Shown: one piece after another, positions 38,774-47,486 of the stretch
How the letters are laid out: each line of letters opens with the position of its first letter
Position numbering within the stretch: the stretch's first letter is position 1
DNA from: Candidatus Hadarchaeales archaeon
Lineage (GTDB): Archaea > Hadarchaeota > Hadarchaeia > Hadarchaeales > WYZ-LMO6
Assembly (NCBI GenBank): GCA_038736355.1
Contig: JAVYML010000001.1
Location: 116,908-180,907, forward strand
Length of the DNA stretch: 64,000 nucleotides
Direction of reading: 5' to 3'
Notes under the pieces: model-generated
Databases searched by the model: none
What the model was told of the DNA's origin: nothing
The model's input: the letters and a program-made list of their open reading frames with translations, nothing else
Position numbers and translations under genes: made by a program

Positions 38774-39813
38774 CTCCTCCCCCCCTCGAAAATCTTCCTG
38801 AGCTTCGCCGCCAACTCCTCGGGCATGGTCTCCACCACGGGCTCGTACTGAAACCTTTCCATGAATCCACTGTCGCTGGTGTAGAGGGGACGGAGGGGGG
38901 GACGGGAGATGAGCCTCAGGTTGAGCCTGTGGTACTTCTTTCCCCTCCCATCCTCCGGGCCCGAAAAGGAAGTGAGGTTGAAGGTCTCAACCCCCAACTC
39001 CGCGTACCCCCTGAGGACCGAGGAAAGCCCCTCCGCCAGCTCCCCCACTCCCTCTTCCCCCACCTCTCCAAAACAAGAAGCCTCCTTGAAAACTGCCCAG
39101 ACCTCGTTCTGGCCTTGGGGGGCGAAGGCAGCCAGCCAGCCTATCCTTTCCCCTTCCCCTATCCATCTCTCTCCCCTCCTGCGTTCCTCCCTCAACAGGT
39201 CCGACCAGAAATTCCTCCCCGTTCTCCTCCTGTACCTCTTACCTCCTTCCAGTACTTTCTCCAACCAAAAGGTGGGTGTACGGTCGACTAGGAGCTGGAA
39301 GTGGGGATGAACGATGCTGGCGGCAGCGGAGGGGAGATGGTTCCAGTTGAGCATCGCATAAACGGCCCTCGGTTCCACTCCCTTCACCCTCTCAAAGTAT
39401 TCGAAGGAGAGACGGAGGGCATCCTCCAGCATCCTGGAATGGAAGTCCCTAACGGTTAGGAGATGCTCCCTGCTCAATACCACCACTGCATGGAACTCGG
39501 CGAAGGGGAAGAGGTTGGGGAAGAGTGTCGCCTCACCCTTCCTCATCCTCTCCTCTCCGAATTCTGGAGGAAGCTTGGGCGTGGAATCCTCCAAGTTTTC
39601 TGGACAGAAGAAGCAACCCTTGGCGGATTCCCTCAGGAGATCCAAGGGGCTTTCCCCCATCGCCTGCCTCACCCTTTTTGCCCTCTCGAGGTTGATCCTG
39701 CTCCATCTCCCCGTGAGGGGATCCTCCCTGAACTCCACCTTCTGGACCACCTCGTTGAATCCCTGTAGGGGACTGAGGAAACGGACCTCCCTCACTTCCT
39801 TGCGGAAGAGCAT
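38770..39813 (-). CDS. galT: Galactose-1-phosphate uridylyltransferase-like protein
   Basis: 347 residues from ATG at 39813; the open frame extends far upstream but only as antisense of the next gene. HIT superfamily: the active-site triad is in SIVHPHFQLLVD. The N-terminal half has CFFCPENLED (possible metal site) and LFPFAEFHAVVV. GalT swaps UMP between UDP-glucose and galactose-1-phosphate; the archaeal substrate may differ. A 4-alpha-glucanotransferase is also present in the window, but not adjacent. Confidence 0.82.
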   Translation of the reverse strand: MLFRKEVREVRFLSPLQGFNEVVQKVEFREDPLTGRWSRINLERAKRVRQAMGESPLDLLRESAKGCFFCPENLEDSTPKLPPEFGEERMRKGEATLFPNLFPFAEFHAVVVLSREHLLTVRDFHSRMLEDALRLSFEYFERVKGVEPRAVYAMLNWNHLPSAAASIVHPHFQLLVDRTPTFWLEKVLEGGKRYRRRTGRNFWSDLLREERRRGERWIGEGERIGWLAAFAPQGQNEVWAVFKEASCFGEVGEEGVGELAEGLSSVLRGYAELGVETFNLTSFSGPEDGRGKKYHRLNLRLISRPPLRPLYTSDSGFMERFQYEPVVETMPEELAAKLRKIFEGGRR

Positions 39814-39849
39814 CACCCTATTAAGGGAAGGGGAAATATAGGTGATGAC

Positions 39850-40416
39850 ATGGGCAGGGGGCCCCTTCCCAAGTTCACCGAAGTCCATGTGAGGGCGGCG
39901 CTGGAACTCATCCACAGGATGGGAAGGGTGGGAAGACCCCTCCTCGGGAAGAAATTGGGATTGGGGGAGGGAAGTACCAGGGACCTCCTCCTTCTCCTCA
40001 AGAAGAGGGGACTGGTGAAACCTTCCCGGGGAGGACACGTCTTGACCGAGAAGGGGAGGAAGAAACTCGGGGAGCCCATGAAGTTTGTGAAGCTGGATTG
40101 TGGTGAGCTCACGGTGGGCGAGGTGGATGTGGCCGTGTTGGTGAAGGATGCGGCGGAAAAGGTAAGGGGAGGAATAGAGGAAAGGGACGAAGCCATCAAG
40201 ATGGGGGCTCAAGGAGCCACCGTTCTCGTCTTCAAGGAAGGAGGGCTCTACTTTCCAGACAGCGGAAAGAGGGTGGAGGGAAGGATAGGGAAGGAACTGG
40301 TGGAGAACCTGAAACCGAGGGAAGGTGATGTGATCATCATAGGAACGGGAAAAAATGAAGTGGAAGCGGAAATGGGTGCGAGGGCAGCGGCCATGAGGCT
40401 GGAAAGGAAAAGGTGA
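39850..40416 (+). CDS. HTH regulator, DUF4443-like
   Basis: 188 residues. N-terminal winged helix (VHVRAALELIHRMGRVGRPL, LGLGEGSTRDLLLLLKKRGL) is followed by an alpha/beta domain with FVKLDCGELTVGEVDVAVLV and GDVIIIGTGKNEVEAEMGA. This layout fits archaeal DUF4443 proteins, presumed ligand-sensing regulators. It is divergent from the galT-like operon (36-base gap) and may control it. Confidence 0.7.
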   Translation: MGRGPLPKFTEVHVRAALELIHRMGRVGRPLLGKKLGLGEGSTRDLLLLLKKRGLVKPSRGGHVLTEKGRKKLGEPMKFVKLDCGELTVGEVDVAVLVKDAAEKVRGGIEERDEAIKMGAQGATVLVFKEGGLYFPDSGKRVEGRIGKELVENLKPREGDVIIIGTGKNEVEAEMGARAAAMRLERKR

Positions 40417-40848
40417 TTACCAGCTCGGTACCTCGTACCTGAACTTCACGTTTTCTCCGTCCCTGAGCTCGTAAGAACCTGCACCCACGCTGGCATACTT
40501 CCATTGATGGTTCTCCCAGATGTAGAACATCCAATACTTGCCCTCACTGGGATTATTGCTGAGCCCATTGATGGAGGTGATGAACTCCCCCAATCCGGGA
40601 TAGTACTTCGTTTCTACCTTGGCCACCCTCTTGAGGGCATCCAAAGCCGTGGCCCCCTTCGCGAGACTCAGCCGGTGGGAAAGTTCTGCTTCCCCGTTGT
40701 CTATGACCACTCCCACGTCCACGGTCAGGATGGTTCCCTGGAGCTCCCTCAGGTCCGCGCGCAGGTCCGAAACCTCGTAAGCCAAGTACACCGTCCCCAT
40801 GGCCATCACCACCAGCACCACCAGAATGGCCTTGGTCACCTCTTCCAT
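40417..40848 (-). CDS. Anchored DUF4430 domain protein
   Basis: 143 residues. One N-terminal membrane helix (ILVVLVVMAMGTVYLAYEV), a short coiled coil and a DUF4430 domain with GEGKYWMFYIWE-like (SEGKYWMFYIW), ASVGAGSYELRDGENVKF motifs. DUF4430 resembles the ligand-binding C-terminal domain of transcobalamin/intrinsic factor. It directly follows a membrane protein gene that could be the matching transporter component. A role in capture of a corrinoid or similar vitamin is an inference. Confidence 0.8.
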   Translation of the reverse strand: MEEVTKAILVVLVVMAMGTVYLAYEVSDLRADLRELQGTILTVDVGVVIDNGEAELSHRLSLAKGATALDALKRVAKVETKYYPGLGEFITSINGLSNNPSEGKYWMFYIWENHQWKYASVGAGSYELRDGENVKFRYEVPSW

Positions 40849-40852
40849 CCTC

Positions 40853-41485
40853 TCACCTCCTTTCCGTTGTGGAAACGGAAGCCCCCACCCTTATCGGGAT
40901 GGGGACTTCGAGCCTGATCTTGGTGCTTAGTTTCAACAAACCCACGAGCGGAGGAACGAAGAAGAGGGAAGAAAGGTGGTAGAGGGTAAAGGGCACCTGC
41001 AGGAGGAAAGCCGTGAACCATGTAGAAAGGGAGGTGAGGGGACCGTAGAACCCTGTGAGGGGACTGCCTATTATACCCGTCCAGAAATCGAAGAGGAGGA
41101 TGGCTATGGCTGCCGTGAGGGTAGTTTTCCCCACCAAACGCCAGAAGCCGGAGAGGGGGGAGAGCTTGTTCCTAGTGGCCAACCACCAGACCATCAGAAA
41201 GCCCGACCAGGTAAAGAGGTAAATCCGGTGAAGTCCCCAGAAGAGGAGATCCACCAGCACTACTCCCCCAAGGACGAAGAGTCCGAAGGTCTTCCCCAGC
41301 TTCTTTTCCGCCTCCCCCACACCCCAAAGGTAAGTGGAACCGGTCACCACCAAAACTGGTATCACCAGCTCCATGTTGGGGAGGGTGAGCCCCTTCAGGT
41401 ACAGGAGCTTGCTCACCCCGGCCAGTGAAAGGCAAATCCCGGCGAAAATCCAAAGCCTTTTCCTCAACTTTTCCTCAATTCCCAT
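40853..41485 (-). CDS. Polytopic membrane protein, possible ECF-type S component
   Basis: 210 residues with about six membrane helices. The ATG at 41485 is chosen because the TATA box (41505-41514) lies 25 bases upstream; the ATG at 41506 falls inside that box. The segment TLTAAIAILLFDFWTGIIGS and the general layout resemble substrate-binding subunits of ECF vitamin transporters, and the next gene is a DUF4430 protein. No ECF ATPases are in the window, so the assignment is tentative. Confidence 0.6.
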   Translation of the reverse strand: MGIEEKLRKRLWIFAGICLSLAGVSKLLYLKGLTLPNMELVIPVLVVTGSTYLWGVGEAEKKLGKTFGLFVLGGVVLVDLLFWGLHRIYLFTWSGFLMVWWLATRNKLSPLSGFWRLVGKTTLTAAIAILLFDFWTGIIGSPLTGFYGPLTSLSTWFTAFLLQVPFTLYHLSSLFFVPPLVGLLKLSTKIRLEVPIPIRVGASVSTTERR

Positions 41486-41487
41486 CT

Positions 41488-41514
41488 TATTGGATATATT
41501 GTCCAATATAAAAA
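41488..41514 (-). promoter_or_regulatory. TATA box overlapped by a palindrome
   Basis: TATTGGA (41488-41494) and TCCAATA (41502-41508) are perfect 7-base inverted arms with a 7-base spacer. They overlap a TATA box (TTTTTATATT on the minus strand, 41505-41514). The geometry suits repression by blocking TBP. The TGGA-N7-TCCA design resembles the palindromes at 7-58. Confidence 0.6.
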
Positions 41515-41531
41515 TCTTCGGAAGAAAAAAA

Positions 41532-41840
41532 TTAAGGTCTTTTGTAGAGATAAAACCCTATCCACTCCTCCAGCACTCCCACCAGTCTCCTCCTGAGTTC
41601 CTCTCCCTTTACCCCATCCCTGCGGAGGGCAGAAATTCTGGAATGAAGAAAAGCTGAGTTGAATACATCCTTTATCCAACGCTCAAAGTCTCCCCTGTAG
41701 AGATGGAACTCCAACGACTCCGTACCCACTCTTTTCACGGCCTCCAAGAATTCCAGAAGGCTTTGGGCCTGTATCCCAAGGGGTCTGTCCATGCCGGAAT
41801 AGAAGTGGAAGGGGGCTTCCACCTTTCTAGCAGGATCCAT
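41532..41840 (-). CDS. DUF5752-like small protein
   Basis: 102 residues, cytoplasmic, no motif of known enzymes. APFHFYSGMDRPLGIQAQSL, then LEFHLYRGDFERWIKDVF and LEEWIGFYLY resemble the archaeal DUF5752 family, whose function is unknown. It ends near the upstream promoter of the DUF4430 operon and is divergent from the pilin gene. Confidence 0.6.
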   Translation of the reverse strand: MDPARKVEAPFHFYSGMDRPLGIQAQSLLEFLEAVKRVGTESLEFHLYRGDFERWIKDVFNSAFLHSRISALRRDGVKGEELRRRLVGVLEEWIGFYLYKRP

Positions 41841-41912
41841 TCTTTTTTCTTTCTCATGCCACTAAAAAAAGAATACTTAATCCAATCGAAGAAATCGTTG
41901 GTATTCACAACC

Positions 41913-41920
41913 TTTAAATA
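41913..41920 (+). promoter_or_regulatory. TATA box for pilin gene
   Basis: TTTAAATA is centred about 25 bases before the GTG at 41942, which predicts a leaderless transcript. Confidence 0.65.
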
Positions 41921-41941
41921 CATTATGGGACCTTTTTAAAC

Positions 41942-42376
41942 GTGAGGCCAACGAGCGAAAGGGGAGTTTCACCGGTAGTTGGAGTAATCCTGCTGATAGC
42001 CATAACGGTGACGCTGGTAGGCATTGTGGCGACGCTGGTGGGAGGACTCGGCGGCAAGGGAACACCGCCAACCATAAACATCCAAGTGAGGGCCAGAAGT
42101 GGCCCTGATAACCAAGTTCTTCTCACCCTCATCCACAATGGAGGGGACTCCGTCTCCCTGGCCGACCTCATAGTAAAGGCTGGAGATGACGAAACCTCCT
42201 TGGGAGAAAACAGGGCCCTCGGTACGGGTCTCTTCTCCGTGGGCAGCTCGATACAGGTCTGGGTGAAGTGTCCCACGGACTACCGGACCGACAACATCAT
42301 TGCAGTTTGTGTGATCCACAAACCCAGCAACCAAATGATTCTGCCTTTCACCAACGTCACGGTAGAGGCCTCTTGA
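41942..42376 (+). CDS. Archaeal type IV pilin
   Basis: 144 residues from GTG. The N-terminus MRPTSERGVSPVVGVILLIA is a class III signal: a short charged leader, a Gly-Val cut site for a PibD/FlaK-type peptidase, and a hydrophobic assembly helix. The remaining ~105 residues form a beta-rich head. A DUF1628-like pilin. The large pilin-like gene follows 38 bases later, and the motor genes are convergent at 44.1-49.2 kb. Confidence 0.88.
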   Translation: MRPTSERGVSPVVGVILLIAITVTLVGIVATLVGGLGGKGTPPTINIQVRARSGPDNQVLLTLIHNGGDSVSLADLIVKAGDDETSLGENRALGTGLFSVGSSIQVWVKCPTDYRTDNIIAVCVIHKPSNQMILPFTNVTVEAS

Positions 42377-42414
42377 TCCCGGTACCAATTTTGTCCCCAT
42401 CGAAATCCCTTCGC

Positions 42415-44139
42415 ATGCCCAACCTCAGGGAAGAGAAGGGAGTTTCCGAGGCCTTAGGGGCGGCAATGGTCCTGAGCATCCTCCTTGCGGCTTTCTCCAC
42501 TTGGTATCCCACCTACGTCCGTTCCTCCGTTTACGACAGCGAGGCCAAACACATGGAAGAAGTCCGTGATGCCTTCTTGAAACTCCAGTCAGGAATAAGC
42601 ATGTTGGAGAAAGGACAATCGATGTTGGTGAATCTGAGAATGCAGGGTGAAAAACCACGTTTCGTTCCCGCCCCAGGAAAGGTAGGAAGGGTACTGGTCC
42701 GTGGCGGTCCCCAGTCCGGCGTGGGTTCCCTCTTCACCGAGAGCCTTGGATCACAACCCTGCCCCGAAAGCTTGAAGGGAGAGGGAGGAGGATGGTATGA
42801 ACTCAGCCCTTTGGTCTTTTTGGAAAAGTTCTGGAGCATGGAAAACTGGGAAATGCTTCTAGAAGTCGATGACCCCAACACTCCTTCCCCGGAATGGACG
42901 CCCCTCAAATCCGCAACCATGGATGGATCAGGCTCCATCCACGTATCCGCCTTCTGTACGGATCCTTGGTCAGAGAGTAGGGAGAGTTGTTGGTGGGTAA
43001 GAACCCTCAACACCCCTGTGGGGGAAAAGGCTCAGAAAATAACCATAGGGGGAAAGCTGATGTTCGTGACCGATAGGGGAGAAGGTTCGATAAGGGTCGA
43101 GGTGGAAGACAACGGAAAATGGAAAATGGTTTACACGAGATCCTGGAATCAAAACACCAACGGATGGGTGAGGTTCGAAAACTTCTACCAGATAGAAAAC
43201 TCCATCACCAGGATGAGGTTGTATTTACAGGTGAGTACCTCTACCTTCCTTTATGACCGAAGGGCAGATCTTTGGATGGACGAGGTCTACCTTATCCTAG
43301 GACCTCCCTACAGGGTGGAGGCCGAGTACTCAAGTTCTCCTCTGGGATCCACGGGAGAGATAGAGCAACTCACCATTGCCACCCTCCTGAAAACCGAGGA
43401 AGCCTCGGCCCTCTGTACCCTCTCCATCCATAATCCCTCTACGGGAAATTGGGAAGATGTAAAAAGGAAAACTGTGGGCATGGAAGAGGAAAGTTGGGAG
43501 GTAGTCCTTTCGAATCCCCAGGCCTACTTCGGCTCGGATGGTAGGATCAGGCTCAGGCTCCAGGCGGAAAATCAAACCAACTTCTTTAGGCTTTACCAAG
43601 ACTACCTGAGATTCTCCCTTGATTACAGAGGGGGAAGGAGCAGCGGTAGCGTGGAGTTCGAGATAAGGAACTCCCAATACCCCAGCCAAACCTACGTCTA
43701 CGAGGATGGTGGGGTGATCCTCCTCCAAGATGGAGGGGGTGCCATGCTTTCCACACCTGCCATGCTTTCCTTCAGGGAAAGAACGGAAAACGAGGTCGAA
43801 ATCTGGGTGAACCGCTATTTCTTGGTAGGGGGAGATTCTTCCCTCTCCCAAAGCGGATACGTATCCCTCAAGGTCACCCTCTTAGACTCATACTGGGGAG
43901 TCCAGGCGGGGGAGAAACCCAACAGGGAAAATGTAGTCCTGGAGATAAAATCACCGAGGATGGCAGTCTGGAGGAAGTATCTCCACAACCTGCAAGAGGA
44001 ACTGAACCGGGTGGGTTTGAACGCCCTTCTGGATGAGAACAGGAATGTCCTCACCATCTTGGGGAAAGTGGTGGAGGGCGGAAAGAAAGACATCTACTAC
44101 TTCGAGCGGATATACGAGTTCTCCATCCAAGCCAAATAG
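42415..44139 (+). CDS. Large pilin-like surface protein
   Basis: 574 residues from the ATG at 42415; the longer open frame upstream overlaps the pilin gene in another frame. The N-terminus MPNLREEKGVSEALGAAMVL has a pilin-like charged leader, Gly-Val cut site and hydrophobic helix (ALGAAMVLSILLAAFSTWYP). The rest is a long beta-rich domain with Trp-rich and Asn-rich stretches (ENWEMLLEVDDPNT, YVYEDGGVILLQDGGG). It is much larger than normal pilins, so it may be a tip or adhesin subunit (inference). Confidence 0.75.
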   Translation: MPNLREEKGVSEALGAAMVLSILLAAFSTWYPTYVRSSVYDSEAKHMEEVRDAFLKLQSGISMLEKGQSMLVNLRMQGEKPRFVPAPGKVGRVLVRGGPQSGVGSLFTESLGSQPCPESLKGEGGGWYELSPLVFLEKFWSMENWEMLLEVDDPNTPSPEWTPLKSATMDGSGSIHVSAFCTDPWSESRESCWWVRTLNTPVGEKAQKITIGGKLMFVTDRGEGSIRVEVEDNGKWKMVYTRSWNQNTNGWVRFENFYQIENSITRMRLYLQVSTSTFLYDRRADLWMDEVYLILGPPYRVEAEYSSSPLGSTGEIEQLTIATLLKTEEASALCTLSIHNPSTGNWEDVKRKTVGMEEESWEVVLSNPQAYFGSDGRIRLRLQAENQTNFFRLYQDYLRFSLDYRGGRSSGSVEFEIRNSQYPSQTYVYEDGGVILLQDGGGAMLSTPAMLSFRERTENEVEIWVNRYFLVGGDSSLSQSGYVSLKVTLLDSYWGVQAGEKPNRENVVLEIKSPRMAVWRKYLHNLQEELNRVGLNALLDENRNVLTILGKVVEGGKKDIYYFERIYEFSIQAK

Positions 44140-44913
44140 TTAAATTCCCCTTATCAGCTCCTGTTTCGTGACCTGAAGGCCCAAGGGTGGAACGAAGGAA
44201 ATTTCGAAAACGGCCTCCCCCCATAGGGAGGAGGGTAGCCTCCTGAGCCTCCTAGCGTACATGGCCCTCTTCCTCTTGTAGGGTCCTAGCCTAACCCACT
44301 CGAAGCAGAATACCACATCGGCACATTCCTCGAGCTCCTGCAGGTTCTCCCCACCCAACTTGGTCTCGAGGGGAGCGTAGATCAGACAATTTCCCCACTC
44401 TTTGCTCTCCCTTTGAAGTTTGCGCAGGAAGAGGAGGAACTTCCTCCACTCCTCCTCGCGGAGGAAAGGCAAGAAATCTGTGAGTTCGGAAAGGATGACC
44501 AAGCTGTTCCTTCCCTCCTCCCTCAAGAAGTGGTGGAGGGAATCCAAGAGCTCATCCCAAGCTCGGAGGGGGGAGAAATACTGCTCCGAGAAATCCTTGA
44601 ACCTAGCCCACTTCTCGAACTCCCTGTAAAGCTCCTCACCGAAACTCGAGGAAATCTCCTCCCTCAAATCCCCCTCACCGCGGGAAAAGGAAAGCCACCA
44701 CACCCCTTCTGGCAAAACCTGCCCTCCCGCCGTTTCGAAGAGACCCGATTTGATGGCCGCCATCACCACGGAGGAAGTGAGGGCGAACTCATGGGGACCG
44801 GAGCCTATCTCCCCAAGAAGGAGGACCAAAGAACCCGCCGGAATCCCTCCTCCCAGAGACTCGTCCAATGAAAGGATTCCCGTGGGTATTCTCTTCAAGG
44901 ACTCCCCCCTCAA
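44140..44913 (-). CDS. RecA/KaiC-like protein with degenerate P-loop
   Basis: 257 residues. The fold is that of archaeal RAD55/KaiC-like ATPases: RIPTGILSLDESLGGGIPAG then LVLLLGEIGSGPHEF, with NSLVILSELTDF as the Walker B strand. The usual GxGSGKT is GEIGSGPHE, so the phosphate-binding Lys is missing. It overlaps the MinD-like gene by four bases in the pilus cluster. A non-hydrolysing scaffold or regulator, in the manner of ArlH next to the archaellum motor, is possible. Confidence 0.7.
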   Translation of the reverse strand: MRGESLKRIPTGILSLDESLGGGIPAGSLVLLLGEIGSGPHEFALTSSVVMAAIKSGLFETAGGQVLPEGVWWLSFSRGEGDLREEISSSFGEELYREFEKWARFKDFSEQYFSPLRAWDELLDSLHHFLREEGRNSLVILSELTDFLPFLREEEWRKFLLFLRKLQRESKEWGNCLIYAPLETKLGGENLQELEECADVVFCFEWVRLGPYKRKRAMYARRLRRLPSSLWGEAVFEISFVPPLGLQVTKQELIRGI

Positions 44914-45641
44914 GATTCTCCCACGAGCATTGTCGCCAGTTTCTTGATGGCCTTAGCGGCTGGTGATTTGGGCTTCCTAAGCACGAGCATCCTCCTCATC
45001 ATAGCGCACTCCGCCACGGCCCGATCCTCTGGAATGGAAACTAAGACCTTCAGACCCATCCTCTTCTCTATCTCCCCCACCTCGAGCACCTTTGGCTTCC
45101 TGAAAAAGCCTAGGAAGGAAGACTTGGGCATACGGTTCAGCACCACTCCCCTACGCCTGACCTCCAGGGCCTCCGCCACCAGCAGGGTCTTGAAGGTGGA
45201 CTCCAAGGCCAAGGGGTCGGGGGTGAGGATGAAGAGTACTTCATCCGCCGCCGCCAAGGGGGCCAAACTGTACCTGCTCACCCCAGGAGGGGTATCCAAG
45301 AGGATGAAGTCGTATTTGGGGGAAAGTTCCTTCACCACGGCCTCCAGTTTCCTAGGGGAAGATTTGAGAAAGCCTTCGAGGGTGGGACCGGAGGGAAGGA
45401 AGCTGATACCGTTGACTTTGTAGATGGCCTCCGTCACTCTTTTCTCACCCGAGAGAACATCGTGGAGGGTGGCGGGAAGCTGGGGGAGACCCATGAGGGC
45501 GGCGGCATTCCCCATGGCTAGGTCCCCATCTATCACCAATACCCTTTTTCCGAGCTGACCCAAACTCACTCCCAAGTTGAGGGTGGTGGTAGTCTTTCCC
45601 ACCCCACCTTTTCCCGAGGCTATAGCCACAACCTTGGCCAT
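44910..45641 (-). CDS. minD: MinD/ParA-like ATPase
   Basis: 243 residues. The deviant Walker A KGGVGKTTTTLN carries the signature Lys, followed by RVLVIDGDLAMGNAAAL and YDFILLDTPPGVSR. MinD-type proteins position surface machines such as pili, archaella or chemoreceptor arrays in archaea. Its place in the pilus operon suggests polar or patch placement of this pilus. A clear C-terminal amphipathic membrane-targeting helix is not obvious. Confidence 0.9.
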   Translation of the reverse strand: MAKVVAIASGKGGVGKTTTTLNLGVSLGQLGKRVLVIDGDLAMGNAAALMGLPQLPATLHDVLSGEKRVTEAIYKVNGISFLPSGPTLEGFLKSSPRKLEAVVKELSPKYDFILLDTPPGVSRYSLAPLAAADEVLFILTPDPLALESTFKTLLVAEALEVRRRGVVLNRMPKSSFLGFFRKPKVLEVGEIEKRMGLKVLVSIPEDRAVAECAMMRRMLVLRKPKSPAAKAIKKLATMLVGES

Positions 45642-45683
45642 CAGTTCCCCAAAGGTTTTGTCTGGAGGTTATTTTAGTTTTGC

Positions 45684-47486
45684 CTAGACCTTGAGGAAGA
45701 GGGAGAAAAGAGAAAAAGCCACGAGCATCAGGACAACGGAGTACTTCAATCCCGCCCTCAGGTCGCCCGAACTCGTCTGTCCCACCAGCAGACCGGCAAA
45801 AAATCCTTCTATCATGGCTGCATGCATGAAAAGATTCCTAATGGTGGACACGTTCGCAGCGTAGGAAAAGGCAGTTTCACCCACCTCCCTGTTCACGCTC
45901 ATCACGCTACTCACCACCATGAAGGTGGAGAAGAGGAAAAGACCGAACATCATCAGGACTATGATCTTGTAGGAACCGAGGGCTGCCTCCCTCTTTTTTC
46001 TCAGTTCCTGCTTGTTCGCCACGTCCAGCATGAGGATGTCGAGCACGCCGGAAATGTCTTCGTCCGTCTCGCTCGATTTTTCTATCACCCTAGTCACATA
46101 AACGATGTCTCCAGAATCAGCCACCCTCTTCTCAAACCTTTCCAAGGCTTCCTTCGCCGAAATCCCCCAGCTCAAATCCCTTTTCATCTTCTTCGTCTCC
46201 CGCGTGAAGGGGCCCAAATCGGCGGAAGAAGTGACCTTGAGGGAAGCGGAAAGGGTGAGCCCGGACTTGATTCCGCTCGCCAAAGCCCTCAGGAAATCCA
46301 GTAGGGAACCCTCCAGATATCCTATCTTGGCCCTCTTCACTTCGTAGACTAGGGAATAGAAACCCAAGACGGCCAGAAAACCTAGAATGAAGCAGGAGGA
46401 GAGCTCTATCCCCAAATTCCTCCTGAGGAAGAAGAGCACGAGTGAGGTCAGGGGGATGCTGAAGAAAAAGGAGGTGGCTGGCTGTCGTGAGACCGCCTCC
46501 ACGGGCTTCCTCACCAGTTGCCAGACCCACTTCAACAGTCTGCGGGGGAGGGAAATCCTCTTTATCTCCGCCTTCTCCTCCACGAGGGGCACTCCCGTGT
46601 ACTCCTCCCTCAATCTTCCCCAGTGCCTACTCATGGGAAGCCTTCCCGGTAAGGCAAGGCTCACCATCACCAGGAAGAAAGAAGCCACGGCTGGAACCAC
46701 GGCATAGGCTATGAGGTAGAGCCAGAGGTCAGAGTATCCTCCAAGTGGGCCGAGAAGGGAGAAGAGGATGAGCATCACGAGAGGGAAGAGGATGACGAGG
46801 TTGACGTAGAGCTCGCTGTAAAGCTCCAAGCTGGAAATGAGCTTCGAATGGTCGGCCTCGGCGTTGCGCTGGTATTCCATCCACTTGCTCGAGAAGTAAG
46901 AGGGAAGATCACCCCCGCTCTCTATGACGGAAGCCAAAACGTCGAGGAGCTCCCTGAACCTCTCCGAAGGGGTGCTCTGGGCAAGGTTCCTCAGGGCGGT
47001 TAGAGGATCCTGTCCAAGCTGCTCCACGTCCCTCATGAAGAGCTTGGCCTCATTCCTGAGCTCCCCGGCATCCTCATACCTGCTGAGTTCCCTGAAGATC
47101 TCCACCACTCCTGCCCCACCCCTGCTGAGGGCATACATGAAGCCTATGGTCTGTGGCAGGGCGAGGTTTATCTTGTAGGCCCTATTCTTGGCGATGAAAC
47201 CTGGGATGAGGAGGAAAAGACGGTAGAGGGCCATCCAAAAGCCCAAGCTTAGCAGAATACCCACTGTCACGCCCAGAGGGGAGAACCTTCCCAGCAACCC
47301 AAGGATAGAGAAAAAGAGGATGAGAGAGAGGGAAACCAGCAAACTGTAGAGGAGGGAGATACTGACGTAAACTTCCACCGAAACCCCCATCCTTGCCCTC
47401 TTCAAATCCCTCTTCAGGGCTTCCTGTTCCTCCCTCTTCACCCACCTGTGGAAGAGTCTGAAGGCTAGCTTACTCAGAGGGGGCAT
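45684..47486 (-). CDS. TadC/ArlJ-like pilus platform protein
   Basis: 600 residues with two type II secretion F domains and about eight to nine membrane helices. Platform motifs include SRGGAGVVEIFRELSRYEDA and ALASGIKSGLTLSASLKVTS. It anchors the motor ATPase and moves pilins out of the membrane. It overlaps the upstream ATPase gene by 17 bases, as usual for the pair. Confidence 0.88.
   Translation of the reverse strand: MPPLSKLAFRLFHRWVKREEQEALKRDLKRARMGVSVEVYVSISLLYSLLVSLSLILFFSILGLLGRFSPLGVTVGILLSLGFWMALYRLFLLIPGFIAKNRAYKINLALPQTIGFMYALSRGGAGVVEIFRELSRYEDAGELRNEAKLFMRDVEQLGQDPLTALRNLAQSTPSERFRELLDVLASVIESGGDLPSYFSSKWMEYQRNAEADHSKLISSLELYSELYVNLVILFPLVMLILFSLLGPLGGYSDLWLYLIAYAVVPAVASFFLVMVSLALPGRLPMSRHWGRLREEYTGVPLVEEKAEIKRISLPRRLLKWVWQLVRKPVEAVSRQPATSFFFSIPLTSLVLFFLRRNLGIELSSCFILGFLAVLGFYSLVYEVKRAKIGYLEGSLLDFLRALASGIKSGLTLSASLKVTSSADLGPFTRETKKMKRDLSWGISAKEALERFEKRVADSGDIVYVTRVIEKSSETDEDISGVLDILMLDVANKQELRKKREAALGSYKIIVLMMFGLFLFSTFMVVSSVMSVNREVGETAFSYAANVSTIRNLFMHAAMIEGFFAGLLVGQTSSGDLRAGLKYSVVLMLVAFSLFSLFLKV

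Noticed and set aside
39814..40212. Upstream extension of the galT-like open frame
   Set aside because: It lies antisense to the DUF4443-like gene and gives low-complexity His/Pro-rich residues unlike the family.
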